Shown here: positions 1 through 9,299 of the stretch, in pieces
How positions within the stretch are numbered: position 1 is the stretch's first letter
Layout of the letters: each line of letters starts with the position of its first letter
Origin: Corallococcus sp. NCRR
Lineage (GTDB): Bacteria > Myxococcota > Myxococcia > Myxococcales > Myxococcaceae
Assembly (NCBI RefSeq): GCF_026965535.1
Contig: NZ_CP114039.1
Span: 2,976,001 to 3,040,000 of the forward strand
Length of the DNA stretch: 64,000 nt
Direction: 5' to 3'
The notes under the pieces: model-generated
What the model was told of the DNA's origin: nothing
The model's input: the letters and a program-made list of their open reading frames with translations, nothing else
Databases searched by the model: none
Translations under genes and position numbers: made by a program

Positions 1-225
1 TGTGACAAACTGGTCGGACTCCTTGATGACTTCCTGGTTTACCGCTGAGCTATTCAGCCACGGATAGGTGCCATCAGCCCAATACGCCAATTGCTCTCGA
101 TTGGGCGTTGAGCCGTTCCCCACACGCGCAAGGTACTTTAGCGGACTTACATCCCAGTGCGCCGGTACCGCGCCCAGCCACTCGACACCACTGTCCTTGT
201 ATTCCGGGTAGCGGGGAAAGCTCAT
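1..225 (-). CDS. hsdS: Type I restriction-modification specificity subunit HsdS, N-terminal part (runs off left edge)
   Basis: Only the first 75 codons are present. The N-terminus reads [18 protein letters not shown] followed by a PAHW motif, the usual opening of type I S subunits just before the first target-recognition domain. HsdS chooses the DNA sequence that the HsdM methylase and HsdR nuclease act on. The ATG overlaps the hsdM stop in an ATGA arrangement, so the two genes are translationally coupled. The target-recognition domains, and therefore the specificity, lie outside the window. The family call is confident. Confidence 0.9.
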   Translation of the reverse strand, partial: MSFPRYPEYKDSGVEWLGAVPAHWDVSPLKYLARVGNGSTPNREQLAYWADGTYPWLNSSAVNQEVIKESDQFVT

Positions 226-1964
226 TTCGACAGCTCTCCGATCATCGTGAGGATGCGGTCGGTAACGCCCTTCAACTCAGCATCGATCTCCGCGAGCGGA
301 CGTGGCGGCTTGAAGACGTAGAAATGCCGGTTGAAGGGAATCTCGTAACCCACCTTCGTCTTCTCGTGGTCAATCCAGGCATCCGGCGCATGGGGCACCA
401 CCTCACGCTGGAAGTACGTCTCCACGTCCTCGGAGAGCGGGACGTTCTCCGTGTCGCGCAGGTTCGCGTCCGCCAGGGGCTTGCCCTTGCCCTTTCCCTT
501 CGTGCCCAGGACCGGATGGCCCTTGTGGTCACGCTCGGGACGCTCGACCGTGATGGTGCGGTAGCCGAAGTCTTCGTTCTTGAAGATGCGGCTGATGGGT
601 ACGCCTTCCCGCGTCACCTTCTTGAAGGCGCCGAAGATGCGCGTGATGTCCTTGATGTGCTCGGGACTCAGTTCCTTGCGCTTGCTGCCGAGGCTCTTGC
701 GCATCTTCTGGAAGAAGGTGCTCGCGTCGATGAGCTGGACCTTGCCCTTGCGCTGAGCAGGCTTCCGGTTGCTCACGATCCACACATAGGTGCTGATGCC
801 CGTGTTGTAGAACATGTCCGTGGGCAGGCCGATGATGGCCTCCACCAGGTCGTTCTCCAGCATGTAGCGGCGTATCTCGCTCTCACCCGACCCTGCCCCA
901 CCCGTGAAGAGCGGCGAGCCGTTGAGGACGATGCCGAAGCGGCTCCCTCCGTCCTTCTCCGGCCGCATCTTCGACACCAGGTGCAGGAGAAACAGCAGCG
1001 AGCCATCGCTCACGCGCGGCAGGCCCGGGCCGAAGCGGCCGTTGAAGCCCTGCTGCTCGGCCTCCTTGCGGACCTCCTTCTCGATCTTCTTCCATTCCAC
1101 GCCGAACGGCGGATTCGACAGCATGTAGTCGAAGTGCTTGCCGGGATGCCCATCCGCGGAAAGCGTGTTGCCGAAGACGATGTTGGCGACGTCTTGCCCC
1201 TTGATGAGCATGTCCGCCTTGCAGATGGCATAGGACTCGGGGTTCAGCTCCTGTCCATACATGACGAGGCGGGCCTTTGGGTTCATCCCGGCCAGGTGCT
1301 CGCCAGCCACGCTCAGCATGCCGCCCGTGCCCGCCGTCGGGTCGTACAGGTGGCGCACGATGCCCGGCTTCACGAGCGCGTCGTCGTCCTCGATGAAGAG
1401 GAGGTTGACCATCAGCCGGATGACCTCGCGGGGCGTGAAGTGCTCTCCGGCGGTCTCGTTCGACAGTTCAGCGAACTTGCGGATCAGTTCCTCGAACACC
1501 GAACCCATCTGGGCGTTGTTCACGACGTCCGGGTGCAGGTCGATGTTCGCGAACTTCTCCGTCACCAGGTACAGCAGCCCGGCCTTCGACAATCGGTCGA
1601 TCTGCGCGTGGAACTCGAAGCGCTCGAAGATGTCCCGCACGGAGGGGGAGAAGCCCTGCACGTAGCGGAGCAGGTTCTCCCCGATGTTGTCCTGGTCACC
1701 CATGAGCTTCTTCAGGTCGAGCGGCGACGTGTTGAAGAAGTGCTGGCCGGACTTCTTGAGCAGGAAGGGCTCGGGGTTGAGCTTCTGCTTCTCGCGGGCC
1801 ACCTTCTCCGCGAGGACGGCGGCCTTCGTGGGCTCGAGCACGCAGTCGAGGCGGCGCAGCACCGTGAAGGGGAGGATGACCTTCCCGTATTCGGACTGCT
1901 TGTAGTCGCCGCGCAGCAGGTCCGCGACGGACCAGATGAAGGAGGAGAGGTTCGGCTCACTCAT
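222..1964 (-). CDS. hsdM: Type I restriction-modification DNA methyltransferase subunit HsdM
   Basis: This 580-residue protein is the adenine-N6 methylase subunit of a type I R-M complex; it modifies the host site and is needed for restriction. It has the N-terminal helical HsdM domain (about 8-130), the GEHFTPREV segment (173-181), SAM-binding motif I DPTAGTGG (208-215) and catalytic motif IV NPPF (284-287). The chosen ATG at 1964 is preceded by an AGAGAG purine stretch about 10 bases away; an in-frame start at 1985 would add seven residues. The stop overlaps hsdS. No hsdR lies within the window; it should be further left. Confidence 0.95.
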   Translation of the reverse strand: MSEPNLSSFIWSVADLLRGDYKQSEYGKVILPFTVLRRLDCVLEPTKAAVLAEKVAREKQKLNPEPFLLKKSGQHFFNTSPLDLKKLMGDQDNIGENLLRYVQGFSPSVRDIFERFEFHAQIDRLSKAGLLYLVTEKFANIDLHPDVVNNAQMGSVFEELIRKFAELSNETAGEHFTPREVIRLMVNLLFIEDDDALVKPGIVRHLYDPTAGTGGMLSVAGEHLAGMNPKARLVMYGQELNPESYAICKADMLIKGQDVANIVFGNTLSADGHPGKHFDYMLSNPPFGVEWKKIEKEVRKEAEQQGFNGRFGPGLPRVSDGSLLFLLHLVSKMRPEKDGGSRFGIVLNGSPLFTGGAGSGESEIRRYMLENDLVEAIIGLPTDMFYNTGISTYVWIVSNRKPAQRKGKVQLIDASTFFQKMRKSLGSKRKELSPEHIKDITRIFGAFKKVTREGVPISRIFKNEDFGYRTITVERPERDHKGHPVLGTKGKGKGKPLADANLRDTENVPLSEDVETYFQREVVPHAPDAWIDHEKTKVGYEIPFNRHFYVFKPPRPLAEIDAELKGVTDRILTMIGELSK

Positions 1965-2242
1965 GAAGGCATTCTCTCTGAGCACCCGGAGCGAAGGGGG
2001 GAGCGGGTCGAGGCAGGTGCATGCCGCTCCGGGGCAATCCCGGTCATGGTAGCAGCGGCCGATCAGGGACGGCCATCGCCAAGAGAGGCACTTCGGGCCC
2101 GCTGGCCCGTGGAGCGACTCTCACTCAGGGTACGCTTCGTCGGCCCGTCAATCACACGCTTGAGCCCCGCCGGTATGGCGAGCGCGAAGGGATATCGTGT
2201 ATGCGAAAGACCTGGGCGCCTTGTCCAGGGCCGTTCCCGGGC

Positions 2243-2518
2243 TCAAGGCTGGGGACGCCACCACAGCCCTTTCAATCCCGCCTGCTCACACGCCTGCCGT
2301 GCCTCTTCGGTGTAGCAGTAGTAGAGCAGCTCGGGGATGGAGAACACGGGCGGGACGCCTCCCGGCGGAGGGCGGAGCACGAGTGGCTCTGCGTCCTCCT
2401 TGCCCAGGAGCTCTTCTCCGCACTGGTGGAAAGGCACGCCCTTCACGAGGGTGCGCTCCCGGTCGAGGCAGTCGGTCCGGTCCAGCACAGTGAAGGACTG
2501 GCCGGGTGGGACTGACAA
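2243..2518 (-). CDS. Small hypothetical protein, possible remnant or accessory of the toxin/immunity locus
   Basis: This is a 91-codon reading frame opening with TTG, nine bases downstream of the immunity gene stop on the same strand. I do not recognise a family. It has two short cysteine-containing segments and ends in an alternating pattern (EEARQACEQAGLKGLWW) that resembles the end of many myxobacterial immunity proteins, where a final helix leads to a G-x-x-F/W strand. It may be the tail of a decayed second immunity gene or a small third member of the cassette. It has no signal peptide or membrane segment. Coding status is uncertain. Confidence 0.4.
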   Translation of the reverse strand: MSVPPGQSFTVLDRTDCLDRERTLVKGVPFHQCGEELLGKEDAEPLVLRPPPGGVPPVFSIPELLYYCYTEEARQACEQAGLKGLWWRPQP

Positions 2519-2526
2519 AGACTGAC

Positions 2527-3114
2527 TCAGGATGTGCTTCGCGGACCCGTCACGCGGTTGAAGAACACTCCCGTGTTGCCGATTCTCTCAATCCCTTCCT
2601 TGATCTCCTCGGAGACAATCAAGGCCAGTTCCCACCCCATGGGACGGAAGACACGCGCATCTTCAATTTTCGAAGTGTCGATACGCAGGCCCGAGATTGA
2701 GCGGTACTCGCCTACCCGCTCGGGTACGGCTCCGTCCGGTGGATAGACCTGGACCTCGCGACAGTTGGCTTCGTCAATACACATGAAGCGCCGGGTCGCG
2801 TTGACGACGTAGTACCGCTCCGGCGTCCCTTCAATGTCTACTGGGAACAACTGCACGTCGGCAGGCGCAAGTTCCCGGAAGACGTTCGCGACCTGCTCGT
2901 TCGCAATGGGCAAGCGGTCTGCATTGGCCACCGAAAAAGTACGCTTCACATCAACGTGAAAGGGGACTGTCTTGAGAGGTCCCGGGTCAGTCACTGTTTT
3001 CCCGTCCACAAACATCCACGGGTCATCCAGCGCGTCTCCATTCAGGTGGGTGGGGAGTTCCAGGCACCACTGGGGGACATCCCCAATCTCCACTGCGTAG
3101 AAGTCTAGCGCCAT
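2527..3114 (-). CDS. Imm11-like immunity protein of the SitA-type toxin
   Basis: This 195-residue soluble protein starts at ATG 3114, one base after the toxin stop, with GGAGG ahead of it. A GTG at 3126 would give a slightly longer product overlapping the toxin. Features include an early FYAVEI strand, a central RYYVVNATR segment and a C-terminal GWELALIVSEEIKEGIE helix followed by a G-x-x-F turn. This layout fits the Imm11/DUF1629-like immunity family common in myxobacteria. Its place directly after a lipoprotein toxin gene fits neutralisation of the toxin received from siblings. Family assignment is by pattern, not search. Confidence 0.7.
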   Translation of the reverse strand: MALDFYAVEIGDVPQWCLELPTHLNGDALDDPWMFVDGKTVTDPGPLKTVPFHVDVKRTFSVANADRLPIANEQVANVFRELAPADVQLFPVDIEGTPERYYVVNATRRFMCIDEANCREVQVYPPDGAVPERVGEYRSISGLRIDTSKIEDARVFRPMGWELALIVSEEIKEGIERIGNTGVFFNRVTGPRSTS

Positions 3115-3115
3115 C

Positions 3116-4396
3116 TCAGCCTCCACCCACCACGACCAACCGCCTCAACTCCGTGCCAGTCGTAAGAAGCTCCCCTGCGATCCGCGCCAGTTCCTCAATC
3201 AGTCGGACCCGGCACGTCTCCTCTGACTTGCATCGCCCCAAAGCTTTCTCCAACCGATCGAGAACAGCCTGATGGTATTCACGTGGATGCGGCCCCTGAT
3301 GGGCTTTCAGGCGCACCTGGTTCGGGACATCCTCCAGCTTCATCCCGGCCCGGGCAAAGAGCCTTGCACATTGCGGCGTCCATGGCCCTCCGGACACAGC
3401 GGAGACCAGATTCTTGTTCGTGCAGATGTGATGAACCGGCCCCTCGGCGTCGCCTGGAATCTGGCCGTTCGAATACATCGCGAGAGCAGCCGCCGCTCCA
3501 GGAGCCAACGCGACGTTGAGCACACCTGCGGCGGGCAGCGCGATGGATGTCACGCCACCGTTCAGGGCTGCCCCGAGTGAGAATCCCGCTTCGGCCTGCC
3601 CTCGGAGCGCGGCCTGGGGGAAGCCCGGGAGCTTGGGGCCCTGGGCCGCCATCGCGTTCTTCCCGCCAAGCGCCGCTGTGACGAGCAGCACCAGTACGCG
3701 CGTGCCGTTGGTCCCCAATACCCGCCCGAACCGGTGACCGATGTCCTGCAACTCAAGAGTGCTCGTCGCCGCTCCTGCGTCGTCCCAAAGCCGCACGAAG
3801 CCCTGGCCCATCTCCCAGACCGGTACGATGCCCAGGTAGGCGACCATGGCGGCCGTCAGCACCACGGCGATAGCCTTGGTGACAGGCTCCGGCAGCGTCA
3901 GGGTGAGAAGCAGGCTCAGCGCGGCCGACGTCACCATGGCCTTGAGTGCCGCCGGGTTCAGCAGCTTGCCAACCTCGGCCTCGACGCCTTCCCACACGCT
4001 GTCGAGCGCGAAGGACAAGGCCATGAGCGTCCGGTCCTTGCGTGAGAACGTCAGCCCCGTCCCGCCCAACAGGGCCAGACAGTCATCCGCCTCGGGGCAG
4101 AGGCGCGCGGACAAGGACTCAGGCGAACTCCGCGAGCCAGAGCCCGCGAGGCCCTTTGAGGAGGCAAGCAGCGTCCTGGATCGCTTCGTCTCACGGAAGG
4201 CCACGTCCATGCGCATGTCCAGGATGAGCTGCGTGAGGGCGGACGCGAACGCGTCCTCGCTCACCTGGACCGGGGCAACCTGCACCGGCTCGTGGACAAC
4301 CCGGGGGCCACTGCCGGTATCGATATGGACAACGCGGCGGGTCGCACACCCCGTCGCGAGCAGCAACAACAGCGAGACGGCTCCGGCCAGCCTCAT
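3116..4396 (-). CDS. SitA-like lipoprotein polymorphic toxin with C-terminal AHH-type nuclease domain
   Basis: The protein (426 aa from ATG 4396, with GGGGAG four bases upstream) begins with a lipoprotein signal ending LLATGC, so Cys17 should be lipidated. A middle part has hydrophobic glycine/alanine-rich stretches (about 125-180 and 215-300). The C-terminus (about 320-395) has HHICTNKN, then GGPWTPQC, and later HQGPHPREYHQAV, the arrangement of AHH/HNH-like nuclease toxins. In myxobacteria, SitA lipoproteins are passed between cells by outer-membrane exchange and kill cells lacking the partner immunity protein. The adjacent Imm11-like gene supports that role. Longer in-frame starts exist up to 4453. 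Confidence 0.8.
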   Translation of the reverse strand: MRLAGAVSLLLLLATGCATRRVVHIDTGSGPRVVHEPVQVAPVQVSEDAFASALTQLILDMRMDVAFRETKRSRTLLASSKGLAGSGSRSSPESLSARLCPEADDCLALLGGTGLTFSRKDRTLMALSFALDSVWEGVEAEVGKLLNPAALKAMVTSAALSLLLTLTLPEPVTKAIAVVLTAAMVAYLGIVPVWEMGQGFVRLWDDAGAATSTLELQDIGHRFGRVLGTNGTRVLVLLVTAALGGKNAMAAQGPKLPGFPQAALRGQAEAGFSLGAALNGGVTSIALPAAGVLNVALAPGAAAALAMYSNGQIPGDAEGPVHHICTNKNLVSAVSGGPWTPQCARLFARAGMKLEDVPNQVRLKAHQGPHPREYHQAVLDRLEKALGRCKSEETCRVRLIEELARIAGELLTTGTELRRLVVVGGG

Positions 4397-4480
4397 GGCA
4401 CTCCCCAAGATCAGGAAGCGCGGCATCCTGACCTGGGGGCGCGACAACTTCAACGGACCGCATCAAGTGCGCGGTCCCGC

Positions 4481-4720
4481 TCAGTGCGTCAGGCCCTCCA
4501 GGGCCTTCGCCTGCGCGTCGATGAAGTGCCCGTAGGCCGAGTCCACCTGGTCTGAATAGGCCCAGGCGAACTCGGTGACGGCCTCATCGAAGTGGTTATT
4601 GCTGCCCAGGTATCCGGCGATGAGCGTGGCGTCGCCGGTGCGCGCGTGGGCGCGGGCCAGCGTCGCGCCACAGGCGTCCGCGTAGTCCAGGAACACGGGC
4701 GCATCCATCTTCTCTGCGTC
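4481..4720 (-). pseudogene. Partial duplicate of the DUF2252 gene C-terminus
   Basis: These 240 bases match 6829-7068, the last 80 codons of the intact DUF2252 gene, with about ten differences by eye (roughly 96% identity), including the same stop codon. Homology stops sharply at 4720. A short in-frame ATG exists at 4708, but nothing upstream resembles the rest of the gene. About half of the differences change an amino acid, as expected once selection is lost. It is read here as a truncated copy left by a duplication or rearrangement. Confidence 0.85.
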
Positions 4721-4814
4721 GGGTCCTCGCGTGAGAACCTCCGCCCCATTCCGCTTGTAGGCGCGAGCAGCCTGCTGCGATTGGCTTCGACCGGGTCAGC
4801 TTCCGGGAGACACC

Positions 4815-5110
4815 ATGAAACTTCTTCTCACGTCTGGCGGTTCATCTCCGGCCGGTCCGCTGACGGGATGTGCGAGCTGGGGTGGAAGTCCATGGGCGTG
4901 CTGGAGCTCACCACGCTGCCCAGGATGCGGGAGTCCGTGTTGCCGTCGCTGAGCAAGACGGTCTGGGTGGGATTGAGCGCCGGGAGCATGGTGATGACGC
5001 CCAGGATCGGCCCGTGCTTCGTCGAGTGGAAGCCGCCCACGGGGGGCCGTCGACTTCTCGATCTTCCCGCACCTGGACCACGAGCTGCTGCCGGAGAACA
5101 CCCTGGCCGC
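4815..5110 (+). pseudogene. Decayed peptidase S51 (peptidase E-like) gene
   Basis: Fragments of an S51 dipeptidase E-like protein appear in order but in different frames. The ATG at 4815 gives MKLLLTSGG, the family's typical N-terminus. Later come ELGWKSMGVLELT, then VGLSAGSMVMTPRIGP carrying the nucleophile-serine motif GLSAGS. After a shift near a run of G at 5040 the product reads AVDFSIFPHLDHELLPENT. Large internal parts are missing, so no functional enzyme can be made. The intact family cleaves N-terminal Asp dipeptides in the cytoplasm. It lies in the only gene-free stretch longer than 300 bases (4721-5160). Confidence 0.75.
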
Positions 5111-5114
5111 CGTC

Positions 5115-5141
5115 GCTCCCCCCGGCCGCGCCGGGGGGAGC
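5115..5141. terminator. Perfect 11-bp hairpin, possible terminator
   Basis: GCTCCCCCCGG pairs with CCGGGGGGAGC across a five-base loop, about 20 bases beyond the stop of the minus-strand FG-GAP gene. No T-run follows on either strand, so it would be an atypical terminator or an RNA-stabilising structure. Confidence 0.4.
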
Positions 5142-5160
5142 ATGACGCCCCGAGGGGTGC

Positions 5161-6711
5161 TTAGTCGCAATAATGGACCAGCTGGCCGAGGTAGAAGATG
5201 CAGCGCCGCGAGGCCTCGTCATTGAGGGGGTTGGGGTCCTCCGGCGTGCTCTCCGACAGCGACGCGGTGACGGTGTAGTACTTGTTGGAGGAGTACTGCC
5301 TCAGGGGGACGTGGAAGAACCGGCTCCGCGTCTCCCCCGGCGCGATGTCGCTGAACGCGCAGGTGATGTCCCCGGAGCCCTTCGTGCAGTCCCCTGCCGT
5401 CGCGGACAACCCGGAGGGCAGCGCCGCGGTGGCGGTGACGGACTCGAGCTTCGCGGGGCCGTTGTTGGTCACGCGGACCTCGTAGAGCATGTAGGGATTG
5501 ATCAGGGTCAGGACGCGCCGGGAGACGAGCTGCACGGAGGCGTCCGCTTCGGGCTCGGGCTCCGACGCGTCGGTCGTGTTGTGGAACACGGTGACGAGGT
5601 TCGCCGCCTCCCGTGCCACGACGAGGTCCGCCTTCCCGTCCCCGTCGAGGTCCGCGGCCGCGAGCGCGGAGATCGTGCCCTGGGTGTCGAGGAGGACGGC
5701 CTCGCCGAAGGAGCCATCGCCCTTGTTGACGAAGACGGCGGCGGCCATCGCGCTGTCTGGCGCGACGACCACGTCGAGCAGGCCGTCCCCGTCGAAGTCC
5801 GCGAGCGCGAGGGACTTCGCGTCGACGGAGGTCGTGAAGTTCTTGGCGCCTTCGAAGTTGCCGTTGCCGTCGCCCTTGAGGACGGACACGAAGTTCCTGC
5901 CCGCGACCACGGCATCCGCCTTGCCGTCACCGGTGACGTCGCCCAGGGCGACGCGGCGGGCGGCTGCGTGCGTGGGGTACTTCTTGAAGGGCGTGTAGTA
6001 GGAGCCGTTGCCCTTGCCGGACAGCAGGGTGACGGTGCCGTCCTCGTCGACGGTGACGATGTCATCATGGCCGTCGCCGGTGATTTCGCGCCCCGCGAGG
6101 CCCACCGGCGAGCCGCCCGTCGGGATGAGCATCCGGGTCTCGCCGTTCTCCAGGGGGAGCACGGTCATGACGCCGTCGCCGCCCCGGTGCCCCAGGCTGG
6201 CGAGGTCCGGGGTGTACTGCTCATCCAGCTCCACGATGACCAGCTCGCGCAGGTTGGTATTGGGATTGAAGAGGTTGACGAGCGGCGCGTCCGCCTTGAC
6301 GCCCCCCTTGCCATCGCCGGGATAGATGGCGAGGGCGCCCTTGCCCACGACGGCGATGTCCGCGTGCCCATCCAGGTCGAAGTCGGTCCCGGCCGCGATG
6401 CCGGTGGGGGCTCCGAGCGCGGCACGCAGGGGGACGGTCACCGCTTCGGAGCTCGCTCCGTTCATGAGGATGGAGAGGGAGCGGTCCTTCGTGTTGGCGG
6501 TGAGGATGTCCGGGGTGCCGTCCTTGTCGAGGTCGGTGATGGCCAGATGGCGGGGACCCTCGCCGGTCTTGAAGTCGCCAACGGCCTTGAAGCTGACGGA
6601 GCCCGTGTCCGCGGCGAGCGCGGGCACGCAGAAGCCCAGCAGCCCCAGTGACAGCAGGGCCTGATGGAACGGGCGGGAGAGCAGCAGACGCTTGAAATGA
6701 CGGTGTGACAT
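5161..6711 (-). CDS. Secreted FG-GAP/VCBS repeat protein with C-terminal DUF11-like domain
   Basis: The product (516 aa from ATG 6711, GGA upstream) has a signal peptide ending CVPALAAD. Seven-bladed-propeller-type FG-GAP repeats follow (about 35-390), each with a calcium-binding-like D-x-D-x-D-G motif such as DLDKDGTPD, DFDLDGHAD, DFDGDGLLD and DLDGDGKAD. A C-terminal Ig-like domain (about 395-505) carries the VTNNGP motif of DUF11 repeats. Such proteins are extracellular or surface exposed and usually bind ligands rather than catalyse. It sits between a broken and an intact copy of DUF2252 sequence, so the local order probably reflects rearrangement. An in-frame ATG further upstream (6804) lacks a signal peptide. 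Confidence 0.85.
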   Translation of the reverse strand: MSHRHFKRLLLSRPFHQALLSLGLLGFCVPALAADTGSVSFKAVGDFKTGEGPRHLAITDLDKDGTPDILTANTKDRSLSILMNGASSEAVTVPLRAALGAPTGIAAGTDFDLDGHADIAVVGKGALAIYPGDGKGGVKADAPLVNLFNPNTNLRELVIVELDEQYTPDLASLGHRGGDGVMTVLPLENGETRMLIPTGGSPVGLAGREITGDGHDDIVTVDEDGTVTLLSGKGNGSYYTPFKKYPTHAAARRVALGDVTGDGKADAVVAGRNFVSVLKGDGNGNFEGAKNFTTSVDAKSLALADFDGDGLLDVVVAPDSAMAAAVFVNKGDGSFGEAVLLDTQGTISALAAADLDGDGKADLVVAREAANLVTVFHNTTDASEPEPEADASVQLVSRRVLTLINPYMLYEVRVTNNGPAKLESVTATAALPSGLSATAGDCTKGSGDITCAFSDIAPGETRSRFFHVPLRQYSSNKYYTVTASLSESTPEDPNPLNDEASRRCIFYLGQLVHYCD

Positions 6712-6828
6712 GAGCACGTCCTTGCACGCAGTGAGAGGCCCCAACCGGGGCGGACTCAACATGGCGTGCGTGCTCATGGCGGACGGCTGACCTGGGGGGA
6801 CCATCCCCCGGGACGGCGGTACAGGGTG

Positions 6829-8304
6829 TCAGTGCGTCAGCGCCTCCAGGGCCTTCGCCTGCGCGTCGATGAAGTGCCCGTAGTCCGAGTCCACCTGGTC
6901 TGAATAGGCGCAGGCGAACTCGGTGACGGCCTCGTCGAAGTGGTCATTGCTGCCCAGATAGCCGGCGATGAGCGCGGCGTCGCCGGTGCGCGCGTGGGCG
7001 CGGGCCAGCGTCGCGCCACAGGCGTCCGCGTAGTCCAGGAACACCGGCGCATCCATCTTCTCCGCGTCCAGCGAGCCCTTCATGTCGCGCAGCTGGCGCA
7101 CGTAGAAGGCGCCCATGCCCTCCACCTCCGTCCAGCCGAGGAACAGGTCGGAGAAGGCCTGCATGCGCCGCTGGCCCACCACCACGCGCTCGCCCGCGCT
7201 GTGGAACTCGCTGGGGCCCAGGTAGGGCTCCAGCACGGAGGCCTTCGCCTCCTTGAGCTGCAACACCAACGGGTCCTCTCCGCCGTTGCCTTCACACAGC
7301 ACGACGTAGGCCTGCAGCCCCACGCTGCCCACGCCCACGACCTTGAAGCCCCACTCCCTGCGCTGGTAGCGCAGGCACAAGTCCCTCACCGCGCCGTCCA
7401 GCGACTCCAGGTAGCCCACGGTGAGCCGCTTGATGCGCCGCTCCAGCTCCGCGGGCGACACGTCCATCTTCACCGCGCTGAGCGGGAACAACAGCGGCGG
7501 CTGGTAGGCCAGGTGCCGCTGGCCGTTGCGCTCCACGGTGAGCTTCTCCACCGCGTGCGCGCTGGTGTGGCGCTTCGCCTTCTCCACCGCCTCGGCGGCG
7601 AGCTTCGCGGTGTCGTCGGAGTCGGAGTGCTTCAGCTCCTTCGCGTCCACGTGGAGCGACCAGACCTCCAGCAGGCTCCGGGTCGTCAGCTCACGCATCG
7701 TGAGCCGGTAGGACTCCACGGCCTTGCGCGCGGCCTTCTTGCCGCAGCGGGCGCCCAGGCCGTTCTGCTTCGCGGCCACGACGAAGCTCGCGGCCAGGCG
7801 CTTCACGTCCCACTCGAAGGGGCCGGGCAGCGTCTCGTCGAAGTCGTTGAGGTCGAAGATGAGGTTGCGCTCGGGCGTGCCGAAGAGGCCGAAGTTGGCC
7901 AGGTGCGCGTCGCCGCAAATCTGACTGCGCAGGCCGCTGTGCGGCGTGTGGGCCAGGTCGCGCGCCATGACGAAGGGCGTGCCGCGCAGGAAGGCGAACG
8001 GGGACTCCGACATGCGCTCATGGCGCACGGGCACCAGCCACGGCAGCCGCGTGGCGTCGGACTCCTTGAGCTGCGCGATCGGGTCGCGCCCCCGGAAGGG
8101 CTTCCACCTGGCGTGGCTGCTCCGGGGACAGCGCTTGCGAAAGGCGCGGCCCGCGTCCATGCGCTCCTCCACGGAGCGGAAGTCCACGGCCTGCAGCCGT
8201 GAGGGCTTCAGCTTCCGGGGCGTGCGCCGCGTGCGCTGCTGTTTCTGGTTGGATACGAGGGGAACCTTCGCGGCTCCCAGCTCGGAAGTACCTTCCGCAT
8301 CCAT
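6829..8304 (-). CDS. DUF2252 family protein
   Basis: This is a 491-residue cytoplasmic protein. The family has a kinase-like fold resembling aminoglycoside phosphotransferases, and its substrate is unknown. Visible hallmarks are the PFAFLRGTPFVMA segment, then GDAHLANFG with FDLNDFDET, the equivalents of the catalytic loop and metal-binding segment in this fold, and a C-terminal YADACGATLARAHART helix. The first 40 residues are basic and probably disordered. The last 80 codons are duplicated at 4481-4720. The ATG at 8304 is the natural start. Function is unknown. Confidence 0.9.
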   Translation of the reverse strand: MDAEGTSELGAAKVPLVSNQKQQRTRRTPRKLKPSRLQAVDFRSVEERMDAGRAFRKRCPRSSHARWKPFRGRDPIAQLKESDATRLPWLVPVRHERMSESPFAFLRGTPFVMARDLAHTPHSGLRSQICGDAHLANFGLFGTPERNLIFDLNDFDETLPGPFEWDVKRLAASFVVAAKQNGLGARCGKKAARKAVESYRLTMRELTTRSLLEVWSLHVDAKELKHSDSDDTAKLAAEAVEKAKRHTSAHAVEKLTVERNGQRHLAYQPPLLFPLSAVKMDVSPAELERRIKRLTVGYLESLDGAVRDLCLRYQRREWGFKVVGVGSVGLQAYVVLCEGNGGEDPLVLQLKEAKASVLEPYLGPSEFHSAGERVVVGQRRMQAFSDLFLGWTEVEGMGAFYVRQLRDMKGSLDAEKMDAPVFLDYADACGATLARAHARTGDAALIAGYLGSNDHFDEAVTEFACAYSDQVDSDYGHFIDAQAKALEALTH

Positions 8305-8426
8305 GGGGTGTGTGACTCCTCACCTCCAAAGCTGGATACGTCCCCCCGGAACCGGAAGCGTCCAGGTCCGGAATGTCCTCGGCCCCGGGAACATGGACGG
8401 ATGCAGTGTTCACCCGTGAGCGCGCT

Positions 8427-9299
8427 TCAGGCCGCGGCCAGCAGGTCCCGGAGGATGTCCCGTGCGCGCGTCCACAGCAGTGAGCCGCCCTCGTCCGGCA
8501 GGAAGTGGCGGACCGCGCGGGGAAAGCGCGTGGCGAGCAGCGCGCCTCCATCCGGCGAGTGCACCGGGCTGGTGTCTCGCCCGCCGTACCAGAGCCGCAC
8601 GGACACGGTGATGGCTTCGGGTGGGACGGGCCACCGGCCCATGGCCAGGGTGAGGTCGCGCGCGTAGCCGCTGGCGCCTTGCGCGAAGCCCTCGCGCAGC
8701 GCCTGGCGATACGCGGACGCGAAGGCGGGCTCGCGGTAGCGGGCGCGGTCCTCCGGGCCGCTCATGCCGTCGACGAGCGCCCACATGCCGTCCGCGTCCG
8801 CGCGCGCCGCGAAGCCGGCCTCGAAGCCCGCGCGGTCCGCCTCGATGGCGGCGACCATGCCCGCGACCTCCGGAGGGAGCAGGGCCCGGGTCGTGGGGTG
8901 GGCGAGCTCGTCCTGGCCCGCGACGAGCGCCATCGCGGACACCCGTCCGGCGCCCGCAAGGGCCACCGCGAACGGAGCGCCCTGGGAGAAGCCCACCACG
9001 GCGGGCCGCGACAGGCCCGTGGCCTCCAGCACCGCCGCGACGTCCGCCGTCCAGCGGGAGAAGTCCTTGAGCGGGTCCGGCTGGGAGAGGCCCAGCCCCG
9101 CCCGGTCCACGCAGAGCAGCCGCACGCCCAGCTCGCGCACCGCCTCCGCGCCAAAGCCCAGCGAACTGCTCGTCGCCGCGCCGGAGCAGAAGAGGACCGG
9201 CACACCGTCGGGCGCACCCCACTCCGTCCACCCCACGCGTCGTCCGTGCTTACGCTCCAGGTGATGACTGCGCTCCGGTGCCGTCAGGACAAGCGTCAT
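8427..9299 (-). CDS. Alpha/beta-fold hydrolase, translationally coupled to a P450
   Basis: The protein (290 aa) has the fold's oxyanion region near residues 35-45, an acidic turn DRAGLGLSQPDP (65-76) and the nucleophile elbow GFSQGA with Ser105. The late aspartate is in YGGRDTSP. The usual catalytic histidine near the end is not evident: the expected GH-type turn reads PDEGGSLLW. It may therefore be an atypical hydrolase or use another histidine. Its ATG overlaps the P450 stop (ATGA), so the two are likely translated together and may act on the same small molecule. The substrate cannot be read from sequence. Confidence 0.85.
   Translation of the reverse strand: MTLVLTAPERSHHLERKHGRRVGWTEWGAPDGVPVLFCSGAATSSSLGFGAEAVRELGVRLLCVDRAGLGLSQPDPLKDFSRWTADVAAVLEATGLSRPAVVGFSQGAPFAVALAGAGRVSAMALVAGQDELAHPTTRALLPPEVAGMVAAIEADRAGFEAGFAARADADGMWALVDGMSGPEDRARYREPAFASAYRQALREGFAQGASGYARDLTLAMGRWPVPPEAITVSVRLWYGGRDTSPVHSPDGGALLATRFPRAVRHFLPDEGGSLLWTRARDILRDLLAAA

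Noticed and set aside
108..2315. A 735-codon plus-strand frame opposite hsdM
   Set aside because: It is the antisense shadow of a well-supported methylase gene.
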